A stretch of 64,000 nt of DNA from Bryoerythrophyllum caledonicum (lineage: Eukaryota > Streptophyta > Bryopsida > Pottiales > Pottiaceae). Shown here piece after piece: positions 1-10,712 of the stretch; the stretch's first letter is position 1; every line of letters begins with the position of its first letter. The position numbers and the translations under genes were made by a program. The notes below the pieces were generated by a model that saw only the letters and a list, made by a program, of their open reading frames with translations, searched no databases and was not told where the DNA came from. The DNA is taken from assembly GCA_963971425.1 (NCBI GenBank), contig OZ020514.1:9801218-9865217 (forward strand). Direction: 5' to 3'.

Positions 1-222
1 AAAAGGAAAGGTCAAATTACACAAGAAAGAGGTTAACTTACATGTACTCTACATTCAGCTTCATCTGCAAGAACTGTGTTTGTTTTACCAAAATTTGCCT
101 CCTATAAAGAGCGGATGAAATTTATGCATCTGTTATGGTGGACATGGTTGATTATGGCTATCACACGCATGGATGTCATGATCATGGGTGACTTTTGGCT
201 TGGATGTTGTTGTTATACTTAA

Positions 223-1144
223 TCCTTAAATTTCTTTGATGATTTCATACCAGTAGTACTTCAAATCTGTTGATTCTAGTGCAACGAGTAAGGAAACCAA
301 AAAAATTATTTCCAATTTCAATCATAGGATCTTAATTAATACTCACTAAATAACATACTCACGAACTTTCATAAACTTTGAACACATGGATTGAAAGATT
401 ATAGTGTTTGAATTAAAGAGAATAGTTCATTCTTTTCCTTGCATCAATAGACTTTGACTCCACTTGTGTCAAAGTTTTGCACTACGTAAGGTCTAATTTC
501 ATTGCCATCATGTTAAGCATGATTATATTAGTTCCTTGTTCACCAATTTTTAGAGGTAGAGAAGGGGTATAGCATATTCAAAACAATTGTGCAAGGAGTG
601 GAGGTTCAAAAATTGCCAATTCACGTTTTCTTTTACTGTGAACTTTATTATGTTTTAGAATGATATTTCAAATGGTCAATAAGAAGGTTTACATCATATA
701 TTGTTGTGGGAAAAATAAAATGTTAAAAATGAAGATCTCTAAGTTTTTGTGGAAAAGAAAAAGCTTTTTGGTAACTTGCCCAACAATGTGTGACAATGTG
801 TGACTTGGGTTAATATGCTATTTTTCATCAAAGACAAGAATTATTTTTGAAAATATGAAAGGAAGTCAAAATTAATTGCTAGTATTGAAAATCTCACATT
901 TAATATATTTTCTTAGCTAAAGTTATTAAAGTTGCCCGACAAGCCCGCTGATAAGAAGTTTGCCTTTAAGATGGCATAACTTTTCATTATATGTTGGATT
1001 TGGGAAAAAAAATGTACTCACACGAAGCTTTTAGTAATATCCATCTATAATAAAAAATTCAAAAAAGAATGTTATAATTCGACAACATACAAATCTTCCC
1101 AAACCTTTAAAAGTCCTTTGAGGGGACTCTTAGAAATTTAGGGA
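223..1144 (-). mobile_element. TTAA-flanked non-autonomous element (piggyBac-like), copy 1
   Basis: A ~0.92-kb non-coding element bounded by TTAA on both sides (219-222 and 1145-1148). It is a diverged, reverse-oriented relative of the elements at 5323-6276, 48886-49830 and 56894-57566. The ends are degenerate forms of CCCCTAA. TTAA target duplication plus CCC-type ends is the signature of the piggyBac superfamily. No transposase reading frame is present, so it would depend on an enzyme supplied elsewhere. Confidence 0.55.
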
Positions 1145-1148
1145 TTAA

Positions 1149-1762
1149 GAATGGTTGTAATTGAATGGTTGTTGTAACTCTTCCATAAGTTATAACTAGA
1201 TATGGCGTAGATGAATGGAGGTGGTAAGAACTTAGTAGAGGTCAAAAAGTTGGTAGTAGGTTCAATAGAGAATTTGGTAACTTGAGTCTGACTGCACCTC
1301 CATCCACCGGCATCATTTTTCATTCTAGTCTAAATTTCAATTGCTTTCGTTTCACTCCATGGATCTCACCAATTCTACAAAATCCATGATCAAATCAAAA
1401 CCGACAAAATACACAACCGTCGGCAAAATTTACAAAATCCAATGGTGGAGTGTAGGGTTTGGAAGGTGAATTGCACAATCTCATTGCGTTCCGCTTTCAT
1501 TATAACCATTGCTTACAAATCAACATGAGTTATATGTTAGTTGAGGTTATAGTTATCAAAATTAAAGGGATAAGTTAATGTTACGTTGAAGAAAGATGCA
1601 TATGAAAAGGTATAAAAGAAATAAGATTAATTTATATGGAATGTTCTTGTTCACTAACCACTCAAACAAACAACATGTATCCATTCAAAGCATAGATTAA
1701 ATTGCAATATTTATATTATGAATGTATTTATAATTTTTATTTGTCTTGGATTTTGTAGGTTC
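1149..1762. other. AT-rich intergenic DNA, no gene seen
   Basis: No reading frame with a recognisable domain, no RNA gene and no clear repeat was seen here. The only ORF overlapping the edge (1138-1323, minus) is short and low in information. Confidence 0.5.
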
Positions 1763-1765
1763 TAA

Positions 1766-2130
1766 GAGCATCTCCATGCGGAGACAGAGAAACGGAACAT
1801 TCAACGAATTTGGAGTTTTGCAAGGATAGAAAGTTGCACCCGAGACCTCAAAACGGGGAAACGTTATTTAATTTTAGAAGTTTTGGTGCATGGCATAGAG
1901 AAATCTCCTTGGATGGAGAAGTGCGCCATTTTTTGATGTTGGCGACACACCCATACGTGGCGCCGTGTCATTGGTGGCAGGAGGTGAAAGGTGAAAATGT
2001 CTTTTCAAAAGAAAAAAATTTGGAGCTTGCGGTGGAGCCAAGCAAACGCCAAACCCTAAACCACTCCTGTTGCGTGGAGAAGATTTTTTGTTCTAGCGTG
2101 GAAAATTCCATGCCAGGAGTGGAGATGCTC
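1766..2130. mobile_element. PIF/Harbinger-like MITE, 365 bp
   Basis: The element begins GAGCATCTCCA and ends with the exact inverse TGGAGATGCTC. It is flanked by TAA on both sides (1763-1765 and 2131-2133). A 3-bp TAA/TTA duplication with short terminal inverted repeats is typical of PIF/Harbinger MITEs, and GAGCATCTCCA-type ends are common in plant MITEs. A 107-codon open frame across it (1810-2133) has no recognisable domain and is probably fortuitous. Confidence 0.7.
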
Positions 2131-2552
2131 TAATGGTGTTAATACTCTACTAATCAAATATTACAACAGTCAACAAAAGAAAGCGACTATTTGGTTTTCT
2201 TTTAATTTCAATACACTTATCACTTTATTGATTTAAAATCAGATTTTTACACTAATAAACACCAAAAATCTTGGACTTAATAAATATCAGCTCAACCAAT
2301 GTGTAACACATTTAGAATAAAGTATAAAATTTGAAAAAAAAATTAACACGTTAATTATACCGGCTTCACCACCCATGTCATTTCTTTTACATTAAGTGAT
2401 AAAACCTACAAATAAAACTATTTATAATCACACAAGGACTTTTCACATCCAGAATCAAAAGGACAATTAATTTCTTACCTAAAAACCAACTTTGATTTGA
2501 ATGATCTCATGATTAAATATCAGGACTTGGAAAAATTGAATACCTAAAAAAA

Positions 2553-3410
2553 GTCTTAAATGACCTTTCAAGGTTTCTTAATTCTTTAGCAAATTTTTTA
2601 AAGAAACTATTTAAGGCTAAAACAACAAGGAATATTGACATTTTGACATGGATCAAAGACTCCAACACATTACAATCTAGACTTCAAATTCTTACTCAAC
2701 AAAAAAACATATGTTGTAAATCAACATATTCATTTAAGGAATATATGAGTCATAAAGAGTCCTCTTTGTTTGAAGTAGAAGAAAAAAAAACTTTCAAATC
2801 CAAAGGATTCCAACCAAATTACGACATCTTTCTAATTATACCAAGTGATTATTGTGAGCATTTATTGCAAAATGTATTGGATATGAAGGATCTCATGAGT
2901 AAAAATGAGAAATAAAAATGTGGAAATTTTGAATACCAAAAAAAAGTCTCAAATGACCTTTCAAGGTTTCTAAATCCTTCATCAAAAAGTTTTTAAGAAA
3001 TCATTTAAGGTTAAAACAATAAAAAATATGGACATGGTTTTGACATGGAACAATCCTTTAACAAAAAAATTCAAGAAGTTATTTAAAGCTAAAGCAATAA
3101 AGAACGTTGACATGGTTTTGACATGGAACGATCCTTTAGTAAGAAATTTTAAGAAGTTATTTAAGGCTAAAATAACAAAGAATATTGACATGGTTTCGAC
3201 ATGGAACAAAGACTCCAACACATTACAATCTAGAAGTTAGGTTCTTACTCAACTTTGCTCAACAAAAATATGCTATAAATCAACAAATTAATCTATCAAG
3301 GAATTTATGATTCATAGATAGTCCTCTTTGTTCGAAGTAGACGAAAAAAGAAACTTCCAAATTCAAAGAAATCCTACCAAATTATGACATCTTTCTAATC
3401 ATACCATGTT
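2553..3410. repeat. Local tandem duplication with nested 78-bp minisatellite
   Basis: Two diverged copies of a ~300-bp AT-rich segment lie side by side (about 2553-2850 and 2945-3410). Both share the stretches around CAAAGACTCCAACACATTAC and the 'gacatctttctaat' end. The second copy contains a 78-bp unit repeated at 3031, 3109 and 3187 (GACATGGTTTTGACATGGAA). Because 78 is a multiple of three, the repeat stays open as a repetitive peptide (3028-3240 plus). I see no evidence that this peptide is made. Confidence 0.65.
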
Positions 3411-3550
3411 TTTGGCCCTATAAAATTACAAGGAAATTTTCCTTGTCAAAGCTTAAAAGTGATTTGTTCTTTTTTTATATAAGATGAATAGAGTATCAAA
3501 TTGCTGAAAAGACCATTCAAATATGATTCATATGAAATTATTCAACATGT

Positions 3551-3628
3551 TGGTCTGGTAAGCATTGATTTAGCAGTGAAACGATCAGACACTCTATTCA
3601 TGCGAGCCTCCCTTGGAGACTGGACTCC
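3551..3628 (+). mobile_element. 78-bp SINE-like / LINE 3'-end insertion
   Basis: A 78-bp insert flanked by a perfect 13-bp duplication, TTATTCAACATGT (3538-3550 and 3629-3641). Its sequence is a diverged form of the 81-bp insert at 10713-10793 and of the 3' ends of the RNase H LINEs at 15276 and 52092. It shares the 'TTAG.GGTGGAACGA' core and the paired-arm tail ending in CTCCTT. Variable target duplication points to target-primed reverse transcription. The right duplication contains the ATG of the next gene. Confidence 0.65.
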
Positions 3629-3637
3629 TTATTCAAC

Positions 3638-4240
3638 ATGTCTTATAATATGAACAAAGACAATTTTGAGGCAAGGAAGAGGCTCCCAAATCAATGGGCA
3701 ACATCGTTGAGTATGACGTTTTGTTCGGACCCGATTTATTGTTGCTACACCATGCTTTGTCCTTGGTGTGTGGCTTATCAACAAAGGGGCCGAGCTATCT
3801 TTTACAATTGGTCTTATTATACATGTTGTGCGGGTATGATGCCTTGTAGTGGTAGCATGGGTGAAAAACGTTGTCCGCGACTTTGTTTGGCATTGGAAGT
3901 GACATGTTGCTTTAGTGTGGCAGTACAAACCACACGCATGTTAATTCAAGATGAGCTTCAAATTCAAAACTCTCCATGTGACAACTTTATCATTGGCATG
4001 ATGGTGTGCTTACAATATTTTAGTTGCCTATGTGACCTTATGGTGTGTATGGTGGGTATAGCTACTGACTCTGACTTGGATTGGCTTCGAGAATTGAGTG
4101 TTATTCTTGATCAAATCTCACAATCTTGCTATTGCATAGTATGCTCGTGTATTCAAACCCAACACTATGTGGAGCTCAATAAAAGGGACGCGGTTTTAGG
4201 TGTCACAACTGCTCCTAATATTCAAATAATGACAAGGTGA
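3638..4240 (+). CDS. Cysteine-rich membrane protein of a conserved plant family (uncharacterised)
   Basis: One uninterrupted frame of 200 residues. Residues ~30-75 hold the diagnostic cysteine pattern: SDPIYCCYTMLCPWC, then YYTCCAGMMPCSG and GEKRCPRLCLALEV. It continues with LIQDELQIQ, SPCDNFIIG and, near the C-terminus, CIQTQHYVELNKRDA. I recognise this as a conserved plant/algal family whose members also carry CCAGYMPCSG, QDE..IQ, CDNCIIG and CMQTQHK motifs. Its function is unknown, and the hydrophobic cysteine-rich segments suggest membrane association. Family members usually have a longer proline-rich C-terminus, so this copy may be shortened or a retrocopy. Its 3' part (from about 4055) is homologous to the tandem-array unit, where only a tail of the gene is found. 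The ATG lies inside a SINE-like target duplication but predates that insertion. Expression is not established. Confidence 0.6.
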   Translation: MSYNMNKDNFEARKRLPNQWATSLSMTFCSDPIYCCYTMLCPWCVAYQQRGRAIFYNWSYYTCCAGMMPCSGSMGEKRCPRLCLALEVTCCFSVAVQTTRMLIQDELQIQNSPCDNFIIGMMVCLQYFSCLCDLMVCMVGIATDSDLDWLRELSVILDQISQSCYCIVCSCIQTQHYVELNKRDAVLGVTTAPNIQIMTR

Positions 4241-4909
4241 AACAAGGGTATGTGATTTATTCCTTGAAGAACAACGGGTGTCTATGACCGGCCAAGGAAA
4301 CAAGCGAATTGTACATGGCCTTAGTTCAATTCAGCCTACAGTAATCAAATCGGGAAAAGCAAATATGGACACACGTAAATTGCAAGGTTGATTTGGACGG
4401 CCTTGCGCTGAGGCATTTGCTGCTATTCTCCAAAAATAGTTGTGGGTGTCCAAAATGAGCCTCCTTGTGATGACTTGGGTTTCCTTAGTGAAGACTACCT
4501 ATAGAAGAATTTTTTTAATTGTATTGTGTCACCTCGGTTTCCTAACACACATGGTCTTTCATTCATGAACTCTTTAATTTGAATATGAGACTAGTTGTTT
4601 GATTACCTTTGAACTTTAAAAACCCCAATTTTTGTAGATTTCTAATCTATATCGATCATCTAAGTCATAAGACTTCATAGATGACTTCAACTTTCAAAGA
4701 CATTGCAGCCATTTAGAGAAGCATTGTATAACATATTCCATTAAAGTTTCAACACTTGTGCTACTCATTGTATCGCACAATACTAAAAATAAGTATATAA
4801 TAACATTCAATTCAAATGTGCCTTAATATACTTCTAAAAGTAACATATCTAGTATATTGTGGTGTTCTATGTTAGTTAATTTATTAAAAATATTGGTTGG
4901 TGGATTGTC

Positions 4910-5098
4910 TTGCACTACCAGATGATTGTCATAGTTATAGGACATATCGTGCAAAATAGTCAAGTCTTCTTGCCATGGTATCAAGAAATCATTGGACTAG
5001 AAGAGGGATATTACATTTTTGATATGCTAAAGAACATTGATGTCTTATTTAGGACTCTATGTGCACGAGGAAAAAAAGTTGAAAATTTGACTAATTAA
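4910..5098 (+). other. Recurrent 62-codon open frame in the array unit
   Basis: This short ORF recurs almost unchanged in copies B-boundary (frame broken near 15050), C (25294-25482) and D (45224-45427, slightly extended). It starts at an ATG in a TTGCACTACCAG context and has no family I recognise. Persistence across copies can be explained by recent duplication alone, so coding is unproven. Confidence 0.2.
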
Positions 5099-5322
5099 TT
5101 GGAGTTTGTATGAATGTTCAATTTTATTTTTTGTTCAACTTCCGCACTAATTAGCAGAATGATCAGAATGATCAGCTTTTGTATTTAAAATCTTTGCACC
5201 AAATAGAATTGTTCTTTGCATTGAATGATGCAGATCTTGTTTTTACTACACAAATTTATTATAAGTGCTATGGAGATGCACTTTCTTATTGTTTGTTGAT
5301 TGAACGTTGAGGATATGTTTAA

Positions 5323-6276
5323 CCTCTAAAGAACCAAGTGTCAAAAATGGCCTTTTTGATAGTTCGGTCACGTTTCTATGGTGTCAATTTCCAACATTCC
5401 ACTTTGAAATTTTTATTGTAGAAGGACATTACTAAGACCTTAATGGGAGAACAATTTTTTCCTAGATCCGGCATATAATGAAAAAATTATAGGGTTTTGA
5501 ATTTCAAATGGAGAGAGCGGGCACCTCGGGCACCTCGGGCACCTCCTAAAAGTTTTGCTAGGACACTCTACTGAATGTGAGATTTTCAATATTACCAAGT
5601 CATATGTTTTCCCTTCATATTGTCAAAAAAAAGTTCTTGTCTTTAGTGGAAAATAGCATATCAACCCAAATCAAACATTTTCACATATTGTCGCTCATTG
5701 TCGGGCAACGTACCAAAAAACCTTCTTCTTTTCCTTATAAAACTTAGAGATCTTCATATTTTTTACATATTTTTTGTTCCACAACAATGTGTAGTGTGAA
5801 TCTACTTATTGAACATTTGAATTATCAATCAAAAACATATTAATTTCACCAAAAATTAAAACAAAAATTGGCAATTTTTGAACCTCCACTCGTTACACAG
5901 TTGTTTTGAATATGCTACACCCCTCCTCTACCTCAACAATCTGGTGTATAACGAACTAACACCATGCTTAACACGTTGGTAATGAATTTAGACCTTGTGT
6001 AGTGCAAAAATTTGGCACCAAGTGACGTCAAAGTCTGTTGATCCACTAAACGTAGGGAAGAAAATGAACCATTTGTTTGACTTTAAACACTATAATCTTT
6101 CAATTTGTGCGGTCAAAGTTTATGAAGTCTTGTGAGTGTGTTACTTAATAAGTCGTATTTGAGATCCTATGGTCAAAAATAAAAATAAAAGTTTTTGATT
6201 CCTTCCTTATTCATTGCACTAGAATCCAACAATTTTGAAGTGTATTTGGTGTGAAATTGTTTCGGTACCTAAGGGG
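5323..6276 (+). mobile_element. TTAA-flanked non-autonomous element (piggyBac-like), copy 2, 954 bp
   Basis: Inserted in copy A only. TTAA lies at 5319-5322 and 6277-6280. The left end reads CCTCTAAAGAACC and the right end is the near-inverse GGTACCTAAGGGG. The equivalent site in copy B (around 17537) reads TGTTTAAACAAAATA, a single TTAA with no insert, which is a clean empty site. The interior has no transposase frame. It is closely related to the elements at 48886 and 56894. Confidence 0.8.
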
Positions 6277-6280
6277 TTAA

Positions 6281-8106
6281 ACAAAATAGATACTTTGCTA
6301 TGACTTCCTTTGTAGCTGCTTGGAAACAAATTATTCCATTTCCATCATTTGCCATTTTTATCAAACAAATCTTTAAAAAAAGAAAACATTTTATTGATCA
6401 AAATTAATGTAATTTATAGGTTCCTTTTTTATTCCAAAAATTAATCTTGCATAACCATATTAATATTTATAAAGAAAAAAGAATCCAATTTATAAACTTT
6501 TATAAGGGTGCAATTCTTTTGGAAATTATCTATTCAAGTAACAATATCATGACTACGAGATAAATAAAATATTTTAAATCATAAATCTACTATATTTAAG
6601 ATTTATCTTTCATATGTACCTAATATAGAATAATGTTTATAAGATAGTTAGTATTTTAAATTTTTTGCCCAATTAGAAATTCAAGTTTACAAATGACATG
6701 TTTAATACTTTAAAAACTAATCTCCAATAAAACTTATACATTTTCTGAACATCTAATTTTAAAAATATTTTTCTTGATTTTGAAAAGACAAAAAAATTGT
6801 TTGATTTATCCATATCTTATCTTCAAACATTTGGTGGTCTTTCCTATAGCGACGACTTGATAAATTGCCCAATTTTTTATTAAAGAAAATCACTTTGTTG
6901 AATGAATGTATAAAGATTAAACTAAAGGGAATCATTGTTACATCTTTTTTCTATCTCAAAGCCTTTAAGATATTTTTTATATTAAAATAAGTCTTAAACC
7001 CATTGTTTGAGGTAACTATATTTTGTCAAATTTAAAACAAATTTGCTCAATAGATTGCAACCTTGTGATAGTACTACAGTAGGTTGGTTAATCCTATACG
7101 TCTTTAAATTCAACTTTTTGTATTATTCTCGATTTATGTTTTTGTTTGCTATCATAAATCAACTAATTTCAAGATTTCTTCAACCGTTGATGTAGTTCTT
7201 TCTCCAAGCACCCAAGAAGAGTTTTTCTTCTCTCTATTCCAATATAAATTGCCGTATTGCAAGTTTACCGGTAGCTCCCTTTCCAACAACCCTGTTTGTT
7301 TTACCAAAATTTGCTAATTATAAATAGCGGCTGATATTGTTATAGTAGATAGGGTTCAATATGGTTGTTACATGCAATGGATGTCATGAGGATGACTTTC
7401 GGCTTGATGGATGTTGTTATATGTAGATTGTGTTCGTAGAAAACAAATATTGGATATGGACCTAAGCCGATCCTTAATTATGGGTTAAGTGATTTGATGT
7501 TATTTACATTTGATGTGAAGATTCTCATCCATATCACTCCAAATACTTACCTCCATTGTAAAGATTAATTTCCAACATGGTCGTATGAACTCCAACAAGA
7601 TTTTTTGACCACATGGTTGTTAGTGTGTTCTTAGAGCCTTGCAACCTACCATCTTGGTGTGAAGGGGACATAATTAAGCTTGTATCACAAGCCATCCAAT
7701 TTCATAGTCCATTGGACCTTTGCAGTGGCAAGTCTAGAATGATCATTATTTCTTTGCATGATTTTTTAACTATGGTAGCAAAAGAGAAGGTGCCTACATA
7801 AATGAATCTTGGATTTTCAAAACTTACAATCACATTTTCTTTTTATGTAGGTTTGAGTTAACCTTCTAGAATATTCTTTATCTAGCAAATTAGCCATCTA
7901 TATGATCGGCCACTTGCACGGTCCTGTGTACATTTACAATGCTACAAGTGATTTTCAATTCCATCATTGCTAATTGTGGTCAACAAGAATGTCGGTGCTT
8001 GCACAAAGGTGGACTAGGTCTTCACACCATTGGCGAAAAATGTCGGTGAGTACATAGAGGTAGTAACATAAGGCAATTTACAGACCGAAAAATCTTTGAT
8101 GTCAAT
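6281..8106. other. AT-rich non-coding part of array copy A
   Basis: Long AT-rich stretch present in all array copies (copy B about 17540-19367, copy C about 25690-26788 and 34752-35463). A 62-codon frame at 7613-7801 recurs at 34969-35157 and is frameshifted in copy B. I recognise no product. Confidence 0.5.
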
Positions 8107-8156
8107 TTGATTTTACATCTTGAAATTACTATGCTTCAATGGCATGTCAACAACAG

Positions 8157-8219
8157 TTACATGGTCCACTTTACCAATTATATGGTCTACTTTACCAGTT
8201 ATATGGTCTACTTTACCAT
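8157..8219. repeat. 21-bp minisatellite upstream of TATA box (copy A)
   Basis: Three head-to-tail units of about 21 bp of the type TTATATGGTCTACTTTACCAG. Copy B has three (19418-19480) and copy C has four (35513-35598), so repeat number varies between units. It lies about 250 bp upstream of the TATA box. Confidence 0.7.
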
Positions 8220-8453
8220 GAGAATGACATGGGTGATTTTGACTTCTCTAATTATTAGTAGTGGCTGGCAAGATGGTCGGTGCCTGTCTATGACTTGTAC
8301 ATCTTCCACAATTATTAAATTTGACTAGTAAGGACATTGTCAGATGCCTGATTCAATGAATCTATCACATGAGGTTCATGTGTAGATCTGAGGTCCAAAT
8401 TTGAAGTGTCAAAAAGATGTCCACAACTATGGTTTGAGATCTCGAATTAGAAG

Positions 8454-8475
8454 ACGTGGCAAGTGTGTATAAATA
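8454..8475 (+). promoter_or_regulatory. ABRE-like element and TATA box, copy A
   Basis: ACGTGGC (8454-8460, the core of the plant ABRE/G-box class) is followed at once by TATAAATA (8468-8475). The same arrangement recurs at 19729-19736 in copy B. In copy C it is a true G-box CACGTG at about 35831 with TATATATA at 35846-35853. A canonical TATA box in otherwise non-coding repeated DNA suggests a Pol II promoter reading rightward. The start site would be near 8500. Confidence 0.6.
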
Positions 8476-8576
8476 GGACACTCTTGGCCATCCTCAACCC
8501 ACAAACACGGGTGCACCAGTCCTCCATAGTTACTCTGCTAGTTGCAAAACATGTTCAATCTACTTAGTCATTTATG

Positions 8577-8673
8577 CTAGTGGAAAGATGCAACGGGTGC
8601 ATAAGTGAGTACACCCAACATGAAACTTATTGGTTGGTGCACTCATTTATGGCTCGTCGCATCTTTCCACCAG
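8577..8673 (+). ncRNA. MIRNA-like foldback, copy A
   Basis: A ~97-nt imperfect hairpin about 100 nt downstream of the TATA box. The left arm begins CTAGTGGAAAGATGC and the right arm ends GCATCTTTCCACCAG. Pairing continues through GTGCATAAGTGAGT on the left against ACTCATTTATGGC on the right, with about 36 pairs (some G-U), a one-base bulge and a loop around 8620-8630. The size and mismatch density suit a plant pre-miRNA or a short inverted repeat. Copies B (19838-19934) and C (35955-36051) keep the fold. No small-RNA data are available, so this is a candidate only. Confidence 0.4.
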
Positions 8674-8783
8674 TGTGAGGAGTTCACAAATAGTTAGTCT
8701 CAGATAGGAGCCTAGTCCAGAGCAGAAAGACCTCGATTCTCTTGGAGGCTGCCTCAAATTTCTCTTGTCAATTCAAGGCAAAG

Positions 8784-8853
8784 GTAAGTACTAAGACACT
8801 TGCAAGCCATGATGATTCTTTGATTTTTAGTTGCCTAAAATACTTCCTTGCAG
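8784..8853 (+). other. Possible intron (conserved donor, acceptor only in copy A)
   Basis: A strong splice donor, AAG|GTAAGT, sits at 8784. It is conserved in copies B (20045) and C (36163). A matching acceptor, TTCCTTGCAG, ends at 8853 in copy A but has lost its AG in B and C (CTTACAAA). A short spliced leader downstream of the TATA box is possible, but the missing acceptors weaken the case. Confidence 0.25.
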
Positions 8854-8966
8854 ATGTCACAGGAGGGTTTCGGGTCTGGGATCTTGAGTTTGGGGCGATG
8901 CAGTGGGAGCTCTGGTGGACGTCTTGGACGATGGCAATGACGATTCTGAGCCTCATCCTCCCAGCC

Positions 8967-9002
8967 AGGTCACTCTCCATCTCCATCTCCATCTCCACCT
9001 CT
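8967..9002. repeat. CATCTC microsatellite, short allele (copy A)
   Basis: Several CATCTC units. The same locus in copy C (36356-36434) is expanded to about 13 units with interspersed CATCAC. Copy B has lost this segment and carries unrelated sequence instead. Confidence 0.7.
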
Positions 9003-9403
9003 GCAATGTCACCAACCACTCTGTTCTCAACTCTTCTCAATCTGGGTTTAAGTATATGCACTCTAGAGCGGGAACTTATGACAAAATTTGTCTGTATGAG
9101 GTACATATATGTCTCTCATTAGTATATATGTACCCGTCGTTCAAGCACAGATTCTGAAGTGTCCCATGTTCAAGCATCAAACGTATCTCATGTTGTGATT
9201 TGTGGTTTTTTCCATGTTTAAGCCCTCATAGTATTCTGTTTTCGTGCACCAACTTTTGCCATGTTCAAGTACTTTTTCTGTTTATATTGTTTGATCCATT
9301 GACTGAACCTTTTTCTGTTTTGTGTGTTCAGATGGGATTGATCATGTGTGTCCACCCCAAGCTCTTGCACGCCGACACAATGAGCTACAAATATGTACAC
9401 ACC

Positions 9404-9900
9404 CACAAAAAGAGTATCAAGGTCTGGCATTCTCTTTACTCAGGAATTAACATGATAGTTGATTGACTCATTCAATTATGACATGACCCAGTTAATGTAT
9501 CAAGCAATAAAAAATATATAAGTAATTAATAAAATTGTCACATAATTACGTACCTCATCGATGGAGTTGTCCAAAAGCTCAGCTGTAGCTCCAAGTACTC
9601 ATCATATGCAATTAGTACTTCTTCCATACTGGAAAGGGTTTGGTAGGATTTGTGGAATTAGAGCTAATTGCATGTGATGATCACATGCAGCTATTGCTAA
9701 GCTTCTCGACAATTCCGTGGATGGGGTACGTAATTATGTGATAATAAAATAATTCACTTATATATTTTTTAACTATTTTATGATACATTAACTTAGTCAT
9801 GTGATAATTCCATGAGGTCATCATTTAGCATGTTAGTTCTTTACTATTTAGTATAGAGAGTGCCTAACCTTGGTATTCATAAATTATTACTCTTTTTTGT
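9404..9900. repeat. ~490-bp imperfect inverted repeat (long hairpin), copy A
   Basis: The two halves are diverged reverse complements of each other over roughly 220-240 bp per arm, centred near 9650. The clearest match is TCACATAATTACGTACC at 9538 against GGTACGTAATTATGTGA at 9726. Outer matches include 'AAGTTAATGTATCA' and 'CAAGG..GGCA.TCTCT'. It recurs at 20612-21102 and 36831-37321. A transcript would form a long imperfect double-stranded RNA. It may equally be a foldback transposon, though no flanking duplication was identified. Confidence 0.6.
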
Positions 9901-10263
9901 AGTAATTATATGAGTAAACTCTTGATGGTGCTAAGGGATGTGTGGCTTCCCCTCTCACTTTTGCATTGCATTTGCCAACTAATTGGCTTATGATTTTTTG
10001 AAGTTTTATTTTTGGAGTGTGAAACGTTGCAATGTAGTCATAATTGACAAATTTTGTAAAAAATGATGTTACCACATCCCCAAAAAAAGGATTGATTCAA
10101 AGGCTCATTTTTGTATATTCAATTGGCAAATATGTATTTCATGAGATCATACGCCAATTGAGTACTTGGATATGCAAATCTGCTAGACGACTTTACAAGT
10201 AAAGTTGCATCAAACATGACTGGGATGCATTGAATGTGGTACATCACATGTGGTGCAATAACC

Positions 10264-10500
10264 CTTAAAGGTCAATTGGGGACCATATATACGCCCACGC
10301 ATTTTACTCTTCACATACAAAAAATGTTTTAGAATTCAGTAAGACACTCACCTTTAGATTCAAGATTCTTCAATTAACAACTTTCATTTGGAGGTCATTT
10401 CAATATCTGAACCATATCATGCTCAAATACAATACCATACTTGTAGAAAACATGACAATTTTGCAACTTCTTAAGTATGTAGTAGGTGCAATAATGATCT
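10264..10500 (+). repeat. Dispersed ~240-bp repeat
   Basis: Begins with a TAACCCTTAAAGG-type end and contains the marker block TTTCATTTGGAGGTCATTTC. The block recurs in each array unit twice (about 10390, 13970, 21590, 24270, 37810 and 44200). It also occurs in reverse outside the array at 61445-61690, so the repeat is genuinely dispersed. The ends resemble the TTAA family but were not resolved precisely. Confidence 0.5.
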
Positions 10501-10712
10501 TAGTTAGTATTGTTATGTCATAAGATTAGGCTCAACACATATACAAACTCTTGTAACTATTGTATACACCAATTCTTGCACCTTGTATGACTAATACACA
10601 GATAACATCATGTTGTAACCCAATGTGGTTTCTCATACCTTGAAAGGTTAACATGGTACATCAAATGTGGTGCATCATTGTGGTGCATTTGTGCATAGAT
10701 GTCATATCTGTA

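Noticed and set aside
1810..2133. 107-codon frame
   Set aside because: Lies wholly inside the 365-bp PIF/Harbinger-like MITE and has no recognisable domain.
8107..8328. 73-codon frame recurring in copies A, B and C
   Set aside because: It spans the 21-bp minisatellite upstream of the TATA box and ends before the predicted transcription start, so it is unlikely to be translated.
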